A model generated the notes under the pieces. That model ran no database searches and was not told where the DNA came from. It saw only the letters and a program-made list of their open reading frames with translations. This document shows positions 7,971 to 16,965 of a stretch of 42,611 bases of DNA, one piece after another (within the stretch, counting starts at the first letter, position 1; every line of letters begins with the position of its first letter). Position numbers and translations under genes: made by a program. The stretch is from Flavobacteriales bacterium. Its GTDB lineage: Bacteria; Bacteroidota; Bacteroidia; Flavobacteriales_D; Sanyastnellaceae. Where the stretch lies: positions 1 through 42,611 of the forward strand of contig JAIYCK010000287.1 of assembly GCA_027488055.1 (NCBI GenBank), read 5' to 3'.

Positions 7971-10900
7971 CTATTTCTGAACGATGACCTGGTGGTATTC
8001 TACACCAGTCACAGCAGTCAAACGAACAATGTACTTACCAGCCGCAAGCGCCGAGATATCGATGTTGCGTGCAATGCCATTTTCGAAATTCAATTGCTTG
8101 CTCAATACCACACGGCCAATGTTGTCCAACAAGTCCATATTCACAACACCATTTGCGGCTTCATTGCTGATGTGGATGAATTCGCGTGCTGGGTTTGGAT
8201 ACACACTGAAAGCCAAGCTTTGTAGCTCGTCTACACCAGGATATACACAAGAACCGTCATCGATCGTGGCAGCTGCATTGTAGTTGATAGCCAATGGATC
8301 AGTACATCCATAGATACCACCAGCTGAACAATCATCAGACAATACGCTAGAGGTGAGGAAACAATCAAGGCTGTTTGAATTTACTGCAATCACAACTTGT
8401 GAATCATTGGAGAATGGACCCATGGTGAATGATCCTGGCAATGTCATCACCTGCTGTTGATTGTTCAGGTTGTTGGTGATCGTATAAGGAGCACCGTTAC
8501 CCAAAGCAGCTACTTCTACATCTACATAGAAATTATCTAGGTCACCTTGTTGGCAGTGCACTTGATAGAACATGTTTGGATAGATGCAAGTATACACGCA
8601 TGATCCATCATTGATGGTAGCAAGCGGGTTGAAGTTAAGAGCGTTTGCGTCGGTGCAACCTTCAATTTCTTCGTAAGAGCATGATCCATCATTGATGGTG
8701 GCCGAGCTGTCATAGTTAGTTGCGTTTGGATCCGTGCAGCCAGCGCAAGTGATGTATTCACATGAGCCATCATCAACTACAGCTGCCGCGCTATAGTTAC
8801 AAGCATCTTGGTCCATGCAGCCTTCTGCTAGATTGTAGATACAAGAACCGTCATTGATTGTTGCCAACGGGTTGTAATTCAGAGCTGTGTTATCAGTGCA
8901 ACCCAATACTTCCACAAGCTGGATACAGCCGTTGAAAGGAGGAAGTCCACCACCACAAACGTCGTATGGATCTACTGAAGGCGTGCCAGCGATATCACCA
9001 CAATCATAGCCCCAAGTGCTGCAATTGAAGTTCACATATTGTCCAGCCCACTGATAAAAACCATTGTCTGCAAAATTGTCTCCCAACCAATCCGTTACAC
9101 CGATACTGTGTTGAGTGCCATCACAATCGCAGATTTGAATTTCGTTGTTGCAATTACCAGAGTTGAATGCATAAAGGAATGAGGCTGCACCATCATTGGT
9201 GGTATAGTACATGACGTACTCCGTGTTAGGAGTCAGATTGAAAAGATCGCCCTGATCACCACTTCCGTAGCCATAGATTGACAAATCCAATGGTTCGAAA
9301 GCACCGCCATTGGTTGATAGATACAATGTTTCAACAGTGCAAGGTCCATCGAAATCAAATGTGTAACTCACATGTGGAGTCAAGACATTATTGTAAGAGG
9401 CGCAATCTTCCATCATCACAGTCATGGCAAGATTTTGACAAACGGTTTGCGGACCAGCGCAGAATTCAGCACTGTAACTATAGGTGAAATCAGCACCATT
9501 CGCAAAAATCACATATTGTCCACTTGTCCAATCCCATACTCCGAAAGTTCCATCGCTGAGGCAATCCAATGAGCTCATGCCATCACCAAATGAATCAGCT
9601 ATTTCAAATGTGTAGCATCCTGCTGGCAAGCAAATACTTGTGGTATAGAATGTGTCATCTGTAGTGAAACTACCGGCTGGCAATGTCATTACGAGCGAAT
9701 TGTTGGCATTGTAAACGTTCACAGAAGTTTCGAGAGGGAAACAGTCAGTGGTGACATCGATATCGATGTTGTAGCAAAGTTCATCCACACAACCATTTGC
9801 TGGAGGCAAGAAACCAGAGCAAACACCATATGGGTCGTAGAAAACATCACCCGCTAGTGCACCGTCACCGCAGTCAAAGCCCCATGTAGCACAATAGAAG
9901 TTGACAGGCAATGACAAGTCGCCATTCCAGTAATAAGTGCCATCGTCTTGCGCACCGTCACCGAGCCAAGCAGTGGCCTCAATTGGCAATTGAGTTCCTG
10001 CGCAGTCGCAAATGGTTTCACCGCTCAAACAAGCGTCCGTGATAAAGTTTGTGACCGGTGATTCTGTGCCGTCATCCAACACATAGAACACACTGTAAAC
10101 CGCATCTTGTACGTTGAAATAAAGATCGATCATATCACCTGCACCAAAGCCATACGCAGTCAAGTCAAGGTAAGTATACGTGCCGCCATTGACGGAAGTA
10201 TACACTCCTGCAACAGAGCAAGGACCGTTGTAATTGGCAATGATGGTTCCTGATGGTGTGAAGCTTCCACCTACGGTTTCGATACAACCGGTGTCGATAT
10301 AGTTAATCGTTAAGTTGGTGCAGCTCACTGTTTGGCAGTTTCCAGAAACAAAAGCATAGCTGATAGATTCTGTACCGTCATTCAATACGTAGTAGTAGGT
10401 GTGAACGGTGTTGTCCTCATAGATCATCAATGGAATGGCATCACCGCTGAAGAACAAACCATCGAGTATGATTTCTGTCCAACCTGTAAGTGCAGTGTTG
10501 ATCCAGATCGAGTATACGTTACAATCACCCGTATAGGTTGGGTAGAAGTCTACAAACTGAGCATCACCGCTGCAGCCCATGTCGAATGCATTGGACCCCG
10601 TGAAGGCACATGTATTGATGCAAGCGCCCGTGTTGTAGAACTGCACTGGAGCAACTGATCCGTCTGACAACACAATTTCAAATTGATATTGTGTATTCAA
10701 CTCATAGAGGTAAAGGTTCATCATATCACCTGATGTGTAGCCCAATAAGCTTAGGTCGACATAATTCCAACCTGAATTGATGGTATACACCCATACGCCC
10801 TCTACAGAGCATGCACCTAAATAATCCACGTAAAGAGAAACCTCTTCGGCATCTGTCCAACATGTATAGAAATAGGCGTTTGTGTTGAATATCGAACAAG

Positions 10901-11711
10901 TCGCAGCACATGCCGTGTTTTGAGTAACGGTCAATACGCCATTGATTTGATTGGAAGCACATGGGTATGCATCGATCACAAGATCCAACGTTCCATCAAA
11001 GTTCGCAGTGAAATCCAAAGAGGATGCACCAGCAAAACTGCCGCATCCATCGTCGTCATACAATAAGAATGCGTTAGTCGCATTATCATAAATAGTAAGC
11101 TGAGAATCCCAAGTGGTACCGCACATGCTGACAGTGTAGTTTGCTCCGTTGCATACATCCATGGTGTATGAATCTCCTCCCCACACATTGGTCAAGGTAT
11201 TGAAATCACCAACGAATGCCGTAGAAAGATCACCATAGTAGGTGTTGTCGTTCAAACAGCCGTCTGGGCAATCGCTCAATTGATAGATGGTCAAAATGCC
11301 ATCGATAGAATTGCTTGCGCAATTGTATAGATCCACCAAAACGCGCACTGTTCCTGAGAATGTGGCTGTCCACTGCAATTCAGAGGCACTTTCTGTCAGT
11401 CCATCATCGCAGCCATCGTCGTCGTAACCTAGGTAGGTTCCAACGCCGTCGAATAGGGTAATTTGTGAATCCCAGTTGGTACCACATGTCGAGAAGAGAT
11501 AGGTAGCGCCGCTGCATACCTCGAAATTGACATATTCGCCACCCCAAATGGAGGTTGTTTGAGCGAAATCTCCAGCTTGGCTGGTGACCATTGAGATGTT
11601 GTAAAGTGTATTGTTGTTGGTGCACTGTGCCTGCGCAATCTGAGGCAATAACCAACTCATACACATTACGAAACAGCCCAATAAGATTCCTTTAGTAGAA
11701 TTAATTCTCAT
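7971..11711 (-). CDS. Large Cys-rich secreted protein with T9SS type A sorting domain
   Basis: A 1246-residue secreted protein. A signal peptide (1-28, ending AQA-QC) precedes two PPC-like beta domains (about 29-265), each with a WDSQ(I/L)T.YD and YDDDGC segment. Then come several Cys-bounded repeats of about 95-105 residues (G.C.V..V...DLS.YGY.SGD... DGT.S). Two copies of a distinct Cys/Trp module carry CDC.GTQ, WLGD, TWG.DCGD, DPY.VC and LPP.NGC (about 568-641 and 861-929). Four consecutive units and one separate unit of the type GCTD..A.NYN..AT..DGSC precede the T9SS sorting domain (about 1160-1246; YPNPAREFIHISN, GKYIVRL). It should be exported by T9SS and anchored or released at the cell surface. 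No catalytic motif is seen; an adhesive or structural role is inference. It has its own promoter and terminator. Confidence 0.9.
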   Translation of the reverse strand: MRINSTKGILLGCFVMCMSWLLPQIAQAQCTNNNTLYNISMVTSQAGDFAQTTSIWGGEYVNFEVCSGATYLFSTCGTNWDSQITLFDGVGTYLGYDDDGCDDGLTESASELQWTATFSGTVRVLVDLYNCASNSIDGILTIYQLSDCPDGCLNDNTYYGDLSTAFVGDFNTLTNVWGGDSYTMDVCNGANYTVSMCGTTWDSQLTIYDNATNAFLLYDDDGCGSFAGASSLDFTANFDGTLDLVIDAYPCASNQINGVLTVTQNTACAATCSIFNTNAYFYTCWTDAEEVSLYVDYLGACSVEGVWVYTINSGWNYVDLSLLGYTSGDMMNLYLYELNTQYQFEIVLSDGSVAPVQFYNTGACINTCAFTGSNAFDMGCSGDAQFVDFYPTYTGDCNVYSIWINTALTGWTEIILDGLFFSGDAIPLMIYEDNTVHTYYYVLNDGTESISYAFVSGNCQTVSCTNLTINYIDTGCIETVGGSFTPSGTIIANYNGPCSVAGVYTSVNGGTYTYLDLTAYGFGAGDMIDLYFNVQDAVYSVFYVLDDGTESPVTNFITDACLSGETICDCAGTQLPIEATAWLGDGAQDDGTYYWNGDLSLPVNFYCATWGFDCGDGALAGDVFYDPYGVCSGFLPPANGCVDELCYNIDIDVTTDCFPLETSVNVYNANNSLVMTLPAGSFTTDDTFYTTSICLPAGCYTFEIADSFGDGMSSLDCLSDGTFGVWDWTSGQYVIFANGADFTYSYSAEFCAGPQTVCQNLAMTVMMEDCASYNNVLTPHVSYTFDFDGPCTVETLYLSTNGGAFEPLDLSIYGYGSGDQGDLFNLTPNTEYVMYYTTNDGAASFLYAFNSGNCNNEIQICDCDGTQHSIGVTDWLGDNFADNGFYQWAGQYVNFNCSTWGYDCGDIAGTPSVDPYDVCGGGLPPFNGCIQLVEVLGCTDNTALNYNPLATINDGSCIYNLAEGCMDQDACNYSAAAVVDDGSCEYITCAGCTDPNATNYDSSATINDGSCSYEEIEGCTDANALNFNPLATINDGSCVYTCIYPNMFYQVHCQQGDLDNFYVDVEVAALGNGAPYTITNNLNNQQQVMTLPGSFTMGPFSNDSQVVIAVNSNSLDCFLTSSVLSDDCSAGGIYGCTDPLAINYNAAATIDDGSCVYPGVDELQSLAFSVYPNPAREFIHISNEAANGVVNMDLLDNIGRVVLSKQLNFENGIARNIDISALAAGKYIVRLTAVTGVEYHQVIVQK
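8247..8309 (-). repeat. Fifth, separate GCTD...DGSC unit
   Basis: Encodes GCTDPLAINYNAAATIDDGSC immediately before the T9SS sorting domain. It is split from the other four copies by a beta-rich segment of about 95 residues. Confidence 0.85.
8598..8903 (-). repeat. Four consecutive GCTD...DGSC units
   Basis: Four head-to-tail units of about 25-28 codons: GCTDNTALNYNPLAT, GCMDQDACNYSAAAV, GCTDPNATNYDSSAT and GCTDANALNFNPLAT, each closing with (N/D)DGSC. The paired cysteines and DDGS suggest small disulphide-closed, possibly calcium-binding units. The motif recurs in marine Bacteroidota surface proteins. Confidence 0.88.
8925..9131 (-). repeat. Cys/Trp module, copy B
   Basis: About 69 codons from CDCDGTQ to NGC with WLGD, NFNCSTWGYDCGD, DPYDVCGGGLPP. 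It pairs with copy A at 9789-10010. Confidence 0.8.
9789..10010 (-). repeat. Cys/Trp module, copy A
   Basis: About 74 codons from CDCAGTQ to NGC with WLGD, FYCATWGFDCGD, DPYGVCSGFLPP. The cysteine and tryptophan positions match copy B while the intervening residues differ. Confidence 0.8.
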
Positions 11712-11750
11712 GGTTTAGTGTTTAATTGTTTGTGTTTCGAAAAAAGCACG

Positions 11751-11758
11751 CAAAACTA
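11751..11758 (-). promoter_or_regulatory. -7 element of the 1246-residue cargo gene
   Basis: CAAAACTA on the plus strand reads TAGTTTTG on the minus strand, a full match to TAnnTTTG. TTGC (plus 11778-11781) lies 19 bp further upstream. The 5' leader would be about 35 nt. Confidence 0.6.
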
Positions 11759-11902
11759 GGAGATATTCGCTTAAATTGCAATTTTGTGTGACCAAACTCA
11801 GTCATTTTGACTACCTAAAGTGTTAAATGCTCGATACATACGCAGTTTGGAAAATACACTTATGAATGCTCTTACGATTTGTGAATCATCGTTTTAGCGT
11901 GT

Positions 11903-11910
11903 TATTTTTG
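11903..11910 (+). promoter_or_regulatory. Bacteroidota promoter of the C25 protease gene
   Basis: TATTTTTG matches TAnnTTTG, with TTTG at 11878-11881 as the -33 box 21 bp upstream. The start codon is at 11935. Confidence 0.65.
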
Positions 11911-11934
11911 TGCGACCGTGAGGTGAATTAAACC

Positions 11935-14900
11935 ATGAGATTATTTTTAATTATAATTGGAACACTTTGGTTATCAGCCCGCTGTTTGGGTCAACTTGGC
12001 CATGAATGGATCGATTATAATACTACCTATTGGCATTTTCCTGTCGTTCAGAAAGGATTGCATCGCATTTCATATGATGACTTGCTGCAAGCCGGAATGC
12101 CCGTCAGCAACATACATCCTGCACAGCTGAGACTCTATGCGAAAGGCAAGATGGTTTCATTGCATTTTATTGGGGATTCAGACGAGGTGTTGGAGCAGGG
12201 CGAATACTATTGTGCTTACCTCGATCGTCACAGGGGAGAAATGGAAACCGGCGCATATGGGCTTGAAGCTTATAGGCCTGATAATGAGTATAGCCTCTTC
12301 AATGATACGCTTCACCACTATTTGACCGTCACTCCTGATAACGGGATGCTCATGGCAGAAATAGCCATGCCTTTGGACACAAACCTTCCCATTCATACAT
12401 CTGTGGGATATACGGTTCGCCATGCATTGCATGCTCGATATTATGCGGGACGTGCCGATAACAATGGCGTCTCATTGCCCACGTATGATGAAGGCGAGGG
12501 ATGGTTTGACGAAGCCTTTGGAACTACAACCTACGAGGTAGACTTGCCTTTGACTCACCGCAGCAGTGCATTTAGCTCCGTCCATCTGCAATGGAAAGTA
12601 GCGGGGGTGAATTCTGCATTGGGGATTCCCAATCATCATTTACAAATGGGAGTGGGCACTGATTTTGAGCCTCTTTTTGACACGACGTTCACAGGACATA
12701 AGCTAATTCAGAAGCACCTTGAAGTGCTAATGGATTCGGAAGCAACCACGTTGAATGTGGGCTTCAAAGCAATCAACGATCTCGGGGTGAGTTCGGATTT
12801 GATGGCTCTTGGATCCATGCAATGTACTTACCAGCGATTGCCCATATTCAGTAACACAGCCCCGCATGAATTTATCGTACAAGCGATTGAAGGAACCTCT
12901 TGGACCAAATTACCTCTGTCGCTCCAAGGCTATGTCCAGCCCACCGTTTATCGCATATTGGGTGACCTTGTGCAGCATTTGCCTTTGGTGTTCAACGGAA
13001 CGAATTGGGACGTTTATATTCCGTGGAGTGGCGAATTGCAGCAGCAACTGATCCTGGTAGACCAGAATGCACCATTGTCCATTGTACCGCCTACGCCATA
13101 TACGATGATCGACTATGTCAGCTCAATGGAGGACAATCAATTGATTATTGTGACCCATCGCTCTTTGTGGAATGCTGCGCAGAACTATGCAGTGTTCAAA
13201 CAAGCGAATGGTCATTCGGTTTTGGTATTGGATGCAGAGCAGCTTTATCATCAATACGGAGGAGGAGTCATGAAAAATCCTCTGGCCATTCGACGGTGCA
13301 TGGAGCATGCCTTTTCTTCAGGCATTGCGCCAGGTCATTTGTTCATCATTGGAAAAAGCATTCATGAGTCGCCAGTGAGTGGTGAGGCGGGCGCTCGGAA
13401 TACACCGACACTTTATGAGCGGAATTTGGTTCCCACGTGGGGCAATCCAGGAAGTGATGCATTGTATACTGCAGGACTCAATGGGACACTCTATGAGCCC
13501 GCGATTCCCACAGGCAGACTTGCAGCGGCCAATTCCGATGATGTATTGAATTATTTGAATAAGGTGGTGGAGCATTCCCTCCAACCACCTGCCATGTGGA
13601 AAAAGAATGTGATGCATTTTGGGGGAGGCAGTATTGCTTACGAACAAGAAATATTTCGGTCCTATCTCAATGCTTATAAATCAACTGCGGAGGGGCTGCA
13701 GTGGGGTGCAGAAGTACATGGTTTTTTTAAGAATACTTCGGAACCCATTCAACTTGATGTAAGCGACTCGATTCAGTTGTTGATCAACCAAGGTGTTTCT
13801 GTCATGACTTTTTTTGGCCATGCCAGCAGCACGGGATTTGACCAAAACATCGATGCACCAGAGAATTATAGCAATCAAGGCAAGTATCCTTTGTTGATAG
13901 GAAACTCATGTTATACTGGGAACATTCATTTGGCAGCAGCACAGAGCACGAGTGAACGTTTTGTCTTGGCTCCCAATCGAGGGGTCATTGGTTTTTTGGC
14001 CAAAGGCGATTTAGGTATTCCGACCTACTTGGACATCTACACAGCCAACTTTTATCGCCATTTATTTCAGGTGAGTTATGGCGCCAGCATTGGCACGTGT
14101 ATGCAAAGGTCCATTGCTGACTTCCAAAGTGTTGGCGACTTTTATGAACAGAATGTGGCACAAACCTTCATGTTTCATGGCGATCCGAGCATCATACTTT
14201 TTCCCCATGCACTGCCCGATTTATCCATTGATATCGCCGACGTGATCCTGCCCAACAGCCCACTAGCGGCTTCGAATGAAACAGTTTTGGTGCGTGCTGT
14301 AGTGCATAATATTGGCAAGGCCACAAGTGAGAGCATCGAGGTCGTATTGCGACAACAAACCCCACTGGGCGTGGACACAGCCTATGTGGCTACATTGAAT
14401 GGATTATTGCACAGCGACACCGTGCAATGGATCGTTGCTGGATTGGATGAAGTGGGAACACATCAATTCTCCGTTGAGGTAGATTATCCGGGCAATGCCA
14501 TAGAGGAATTAGAGGAAGCGGCCAACAATGTGGCAAGTGGTATCCAACTCCAAGTGACTGACGGCGATATCCGACCAGTTTATCCATATCCTTTTGCAGT
14601 GATCGATGAGTCACAGCCCATTTTGCGGGCGAGCACTGGCTTTCCGTTAGAGCCTATGCGCAATTATCGTCTGCAAGTAGATACAACGGCGTCATTCGAT
14701 TCACCACTCATGGCAGAACACGACATCGCCTCCGTTGGCGGAGTCATTGAGTGGCCATTGCCATTTGTATTGCAAGATAGCATGGTCGTCTTTTGGCGCT
14801 GCTCATCGATTGGCGGAGATTGGCGCTGGCGCACCGCATCTTTTCAGTATGTGAGCAACCAACGTGGCTGGGGTATGCAACACCGCGATCAATTCAAGTC

Positions 14901-16908
14901 TATCGCAGCCAATGGCGTGAACTACGATGCTCAAAGCATGAATTGGTCATTTGAAACCAGTTCCGTCAATTTGAAGTGCGAAGTATATGGCGCTGCGAAT
15001 TCGTATTATGAGAATTTGGCAACGCGCTATCAATTGAATTTGGATGTCCAAGAGTATGGAGGCTATGGTTACTCCAGTCCAGCTCTGATGGTCGCCGTGT
15101 TGGACAGCGCCACGTTGCAACCATGGAAGAGTAATTATGCAGGTTTAGCCCCCGATTTCGATTTTGGTAATACACTGGCCAGTGCCAATGCCCGCTCAAG
15201 GCAAGAGAAGTATTTTATTTTTCAGCAGTCCGATCCTGTCCAAATGATTGGCCTTGCGAACATGCTCAACAATGAAATAGAGGATGGACATCACCTTTTG
15301 TTGTACACGTGGCAATATGCAATTCCTTCTGCTTGGCCAAATGAATTGACAGAGGCTTTCGACCTTTTGGGACTCAGCACGCTCACAGCTATGGCTGATA
15401 GTCTACCTTTTATTCAGTACATGCAAATGGGCCACTCGGAGAATATGGAGGGTGTCATTGGGCAAAATGCAGAGTCGTTTTTGCAGTTAGAAGTAGACTT
15501 AACAGGAGCTCAAGGATTCGGAATACTGACAACACCAATCATTGGCCCTGCAATGGCATGGGAAGAAACTGAATGGTTGTTCGGTCCTGCAGGGTTGGGA
15601 ACCACAGACTCACAAATGATAGAAACCATCGGTTCAATTCCTGCAAATCCGACCACTTTGGATGCACAAATTGATCAATGGATCAATCCCGGAAATGACA
15701 TAGGTGTGATTGATCCTATGGATTATTCTTTCGTTCAAATGCGAACCGTGCTTTCCGACAGTGCGGCAGGAACCGCTGCCCAATTGAAACGAATGCATGT
15801 GTGGTTTGATGAAGCGCCTGAGTTAGCATTGAAAGGTGAAGATGGATTCTATCGTTCTGCGGATACCATTGCTCAAGGCAATACGTGGAGCATGATGATG
15901 CCTGTGGGTAATATTGGACATGTACAAACGGATAGTGTAAGGGTTTTGTATTATGTTGTGGATTCCAAAGGAGGCATACATAAGTTACCATATGATCGGC
16001 AAGCACCAATGGAAGCAGGCGCATTGTTGCGCGACACCCTGCGCATAGCCACAGCGGACTTACCTGGATTGAATCGCTTGGTGATGATAGTGAATCCGCT
16101 TGACAGCAATACCATGCAGCAGGATCAAAAGGAGCAATTTTATTTCAATAATGTGCTGGAGCTGCCATTTTTTGTGCAAGCAGATAAGGTTCCACCCATC
16201 CTGGAAGTGACCGCCGACGGAAGGCATCTGCTGGACGGAGAAATCATTTCATCACGCCCCGAAATATTGATCAGTTTGCGGGATGAAAACCGATATATAT
16301 GGATGAATGAACTATCGGATACTTCCAATTTTCGCATTTATTTGACCAATCCACTGCAAGAGGTCATGGTGCTTCGATTTGATGATCCAACGATAGAGGT
16401 TGCGCTTTCAAGTAACTCGAATGTGCCATTTCACATTTATTATAGGCCAACCTTCCTGAGGGACGGTATGTATGATTTGAGGGTACAGGCGAACGACAAA
16501 AGCGGCAATCAAAGCGGTGAATTGGATTATCGAATTCATTTTAAGGTGATCAATCAAGCCAGCATCAGTGCGATGATGAATTATCCCAATCCATTTAGCA
16601 CGTCGACCCGTTTTGTTTTCACGATCACAGGGTCAGAGGTTCCAGATGATATCAAAATTCAAATCATGTCAATAGGAGGTGAGGTCGTACGTGAAATCAT
16701 GAAAGACGAGCTCGGCCCTTTGCATATAGGTCGCAACATGACGGAATATGCTTGGGATGGTCGTGATGAATTTGGTGATCAATTGGCCAATGGGGTGTAC
16801 TTCTATCGCACGGTTGTGCGTTATCAGAATGAAGATATGAAACACTTAGAAAGCGCTGCAGATGCATATTTCAAAGAAGGATTTGGCAAGATGTACTTGA
16901 TGCGATGA
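11935..16908 (+). CDS. C25 (gingipain-family) cysteine peptidase, PorU2-like
   Basis: A secreted 1657-residue protein related to the T9SS sortase-like PorU/PorU2 proteins. After a signal peptide (about 1-20, CLGQ) and a beta-rich prodomain-like region, the C25 catalytic domain covers about residues 400-750. The likely catalytic pair is H629 (in TFFGHASSTGFDQ) and C659 (in LLIGNSCYTGNIH); a spacing near 30 is as in gingipains and PorU. A CARDB-like domain (about 760-875) and further beta domains follow. The end is a FlgD-like domain (about 1547-1640; YPNPFSTSTRF, WDGRDEFGDQLANGVYFYRTV) rather than a typical T9SS sorting domain. It may act as an accessory sortase cleaving cargo C-terminal domains, or as a surface protease. 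Flanked by T9SS cargo genes on both sides; sortase function is inference. Confidence 0.82.
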   Translation: MRLFLIIIGTLWLSARCLGQLGHEWIDYNTTYWHFPVVQKGLHRISYDDLLQAGMPVSNIHPAQLRLYAKGKMVSLHFIGDSDEVLEQGEYYCAYLDRHRGEMETGAYGLEAYRPDNEYSLFNDTLHHYLTVTPDNGMLMAEIAMPLDTNLPIHTSVGYTVRHALHARYYAGRADNNGVSLPTYDEGEGWFDEAFGTTTYEVDLPLTHRSSAFSSVHLQWKVAGVNSALGIPNHHLQMGVGTDFEPLFDTTFTGHKLIQKHLEVLMDSEATTLNVGFKAINDLGVSSDLMALGSMQCTYQRLPIFSNTAPHEFIVQAIEGTSWTKLPLSLQGYVQPTVYRILGDLVQHLPLVFNGTNWDVYIPWSGELQQQLILVDQNAPLSIVPPTPYTMIDYVSSMEDNQLIIVTHRSLWNAAQNYAVFKQANGHSVLVLDAEQLYHQYGGGVMKNPLAIRRCMEHAFSSGIAPGHLFIIGKSIHESPVSGEAGARNTPTLYERNLVPTWGNPGSDALYTAGLNGTLYEPAIPTGRLAAANSDDVLNYLNKVVEHSLQPPAMWKKNVMHFGGGSIAYEQEIFRSYLNAYKSTAEGLQWGAEVHGFFKNTSEPIQLDVSDSIQLLINQGVSVMTFFGHASSTGFDQNIDAPENYSNQGKYPLLIGNSCYTGNIHLAAAQSTSERFVLAPNRGVIGFLAKGDLGIPTYLDIYTANFYRHLFQVSYGASIGTCMQRSIADFQSVGDFYEQNVAQTFMFHGDPSIILFPHALPDLSIDIADVILPNSPLAASNETVLVRAVVHNIGKATSESIEVVLRQQTPLGVDTAYVATLNGLLHSDTVQWIVAGLDEVGTHQFSVEVDYPGNAIEELEEAANNVASGIQLQVTDGDIRPVYPYPFAVIDESQPILRASTGFPLEPMRNYRLQVDTTASFDSPLMAEHDIASVGGVIEWPLPFVLQDSMVVFWRCSSIGGDWRWRTASFQYVSNQRGWGMQHRDQFKSIAANGVNYDAQSMNWSFETSSVNLKCEVYGAANSYYENLATRYQLNLDVQEYGGYGYSSPALMVAVLDSATLQPWKSNYAGLAPDFDFGNTLASANARSRQEKYFIFQQSDPVQMIGLANMLNNEIEDGHHLLLYTWQYAIPSAWPNELTEAFDLLGLSTLTAMADSLPFIQYMQMGHSENMEGVIGQNAESFLQLEVDLTGAQGFGILTTPIIGPAMAWEETEWLFGPAGLGTTDSQMIETIGSIPANPTTLDAQIDQWINPGNDIGVIDPMDYSFVQMRTVLSDSAAGTAAQLKRMHVWFDEAPELALKGEDGFYRSADTIAQGNTWSMMMPVGNIGHVQTDSVRVLYYVVDSKGGIHKLPYDRQAPMEAGALLRDTLRIATADLPGLNRLVMIVNPLDSNTMQQDQKEQFYFNNVLELPFFVQADKVPPILEVTADGRHLLDGEIISSRPEILISLRDENRYIWMNELSDTSNFRIYLTNPLQEVMVLRFDDPTIEVALSSNSNVPFHIYYRPTFLRDGMYDLRVQANDKSGNQSGELDYRIHFKVINQASISAMMNYPNPFSTSTRFVFTITGSEVPDDIKIQIMSIGGEVVREIMKDELGPLHIGRNMTEYAWDGRDEFGDQLANGVYFYRTVVRYQNEDMKHLESAADAYFKEGFGKMYLMR

Positions 16909-16915
16909 AGGCATA

Positions 16916-16945
16916 AAAAAAGGATGGCTTTTGCCATCCTTTTTT
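16916..16945. terminator. Bidirectional terminator between convergent genes
   Basis: A perfect 13-bp stem AAAAAAGGATGGC/GCCATCCTTTTTT with a TTTT loop. The symmetric A and T flanks let it serve both the C25 protease gene and the convergent cargo gene ending at 16966. Confidence 0.93.
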
Positions 16946-16965
16946 ATTATTTATGAATAGGAAAT

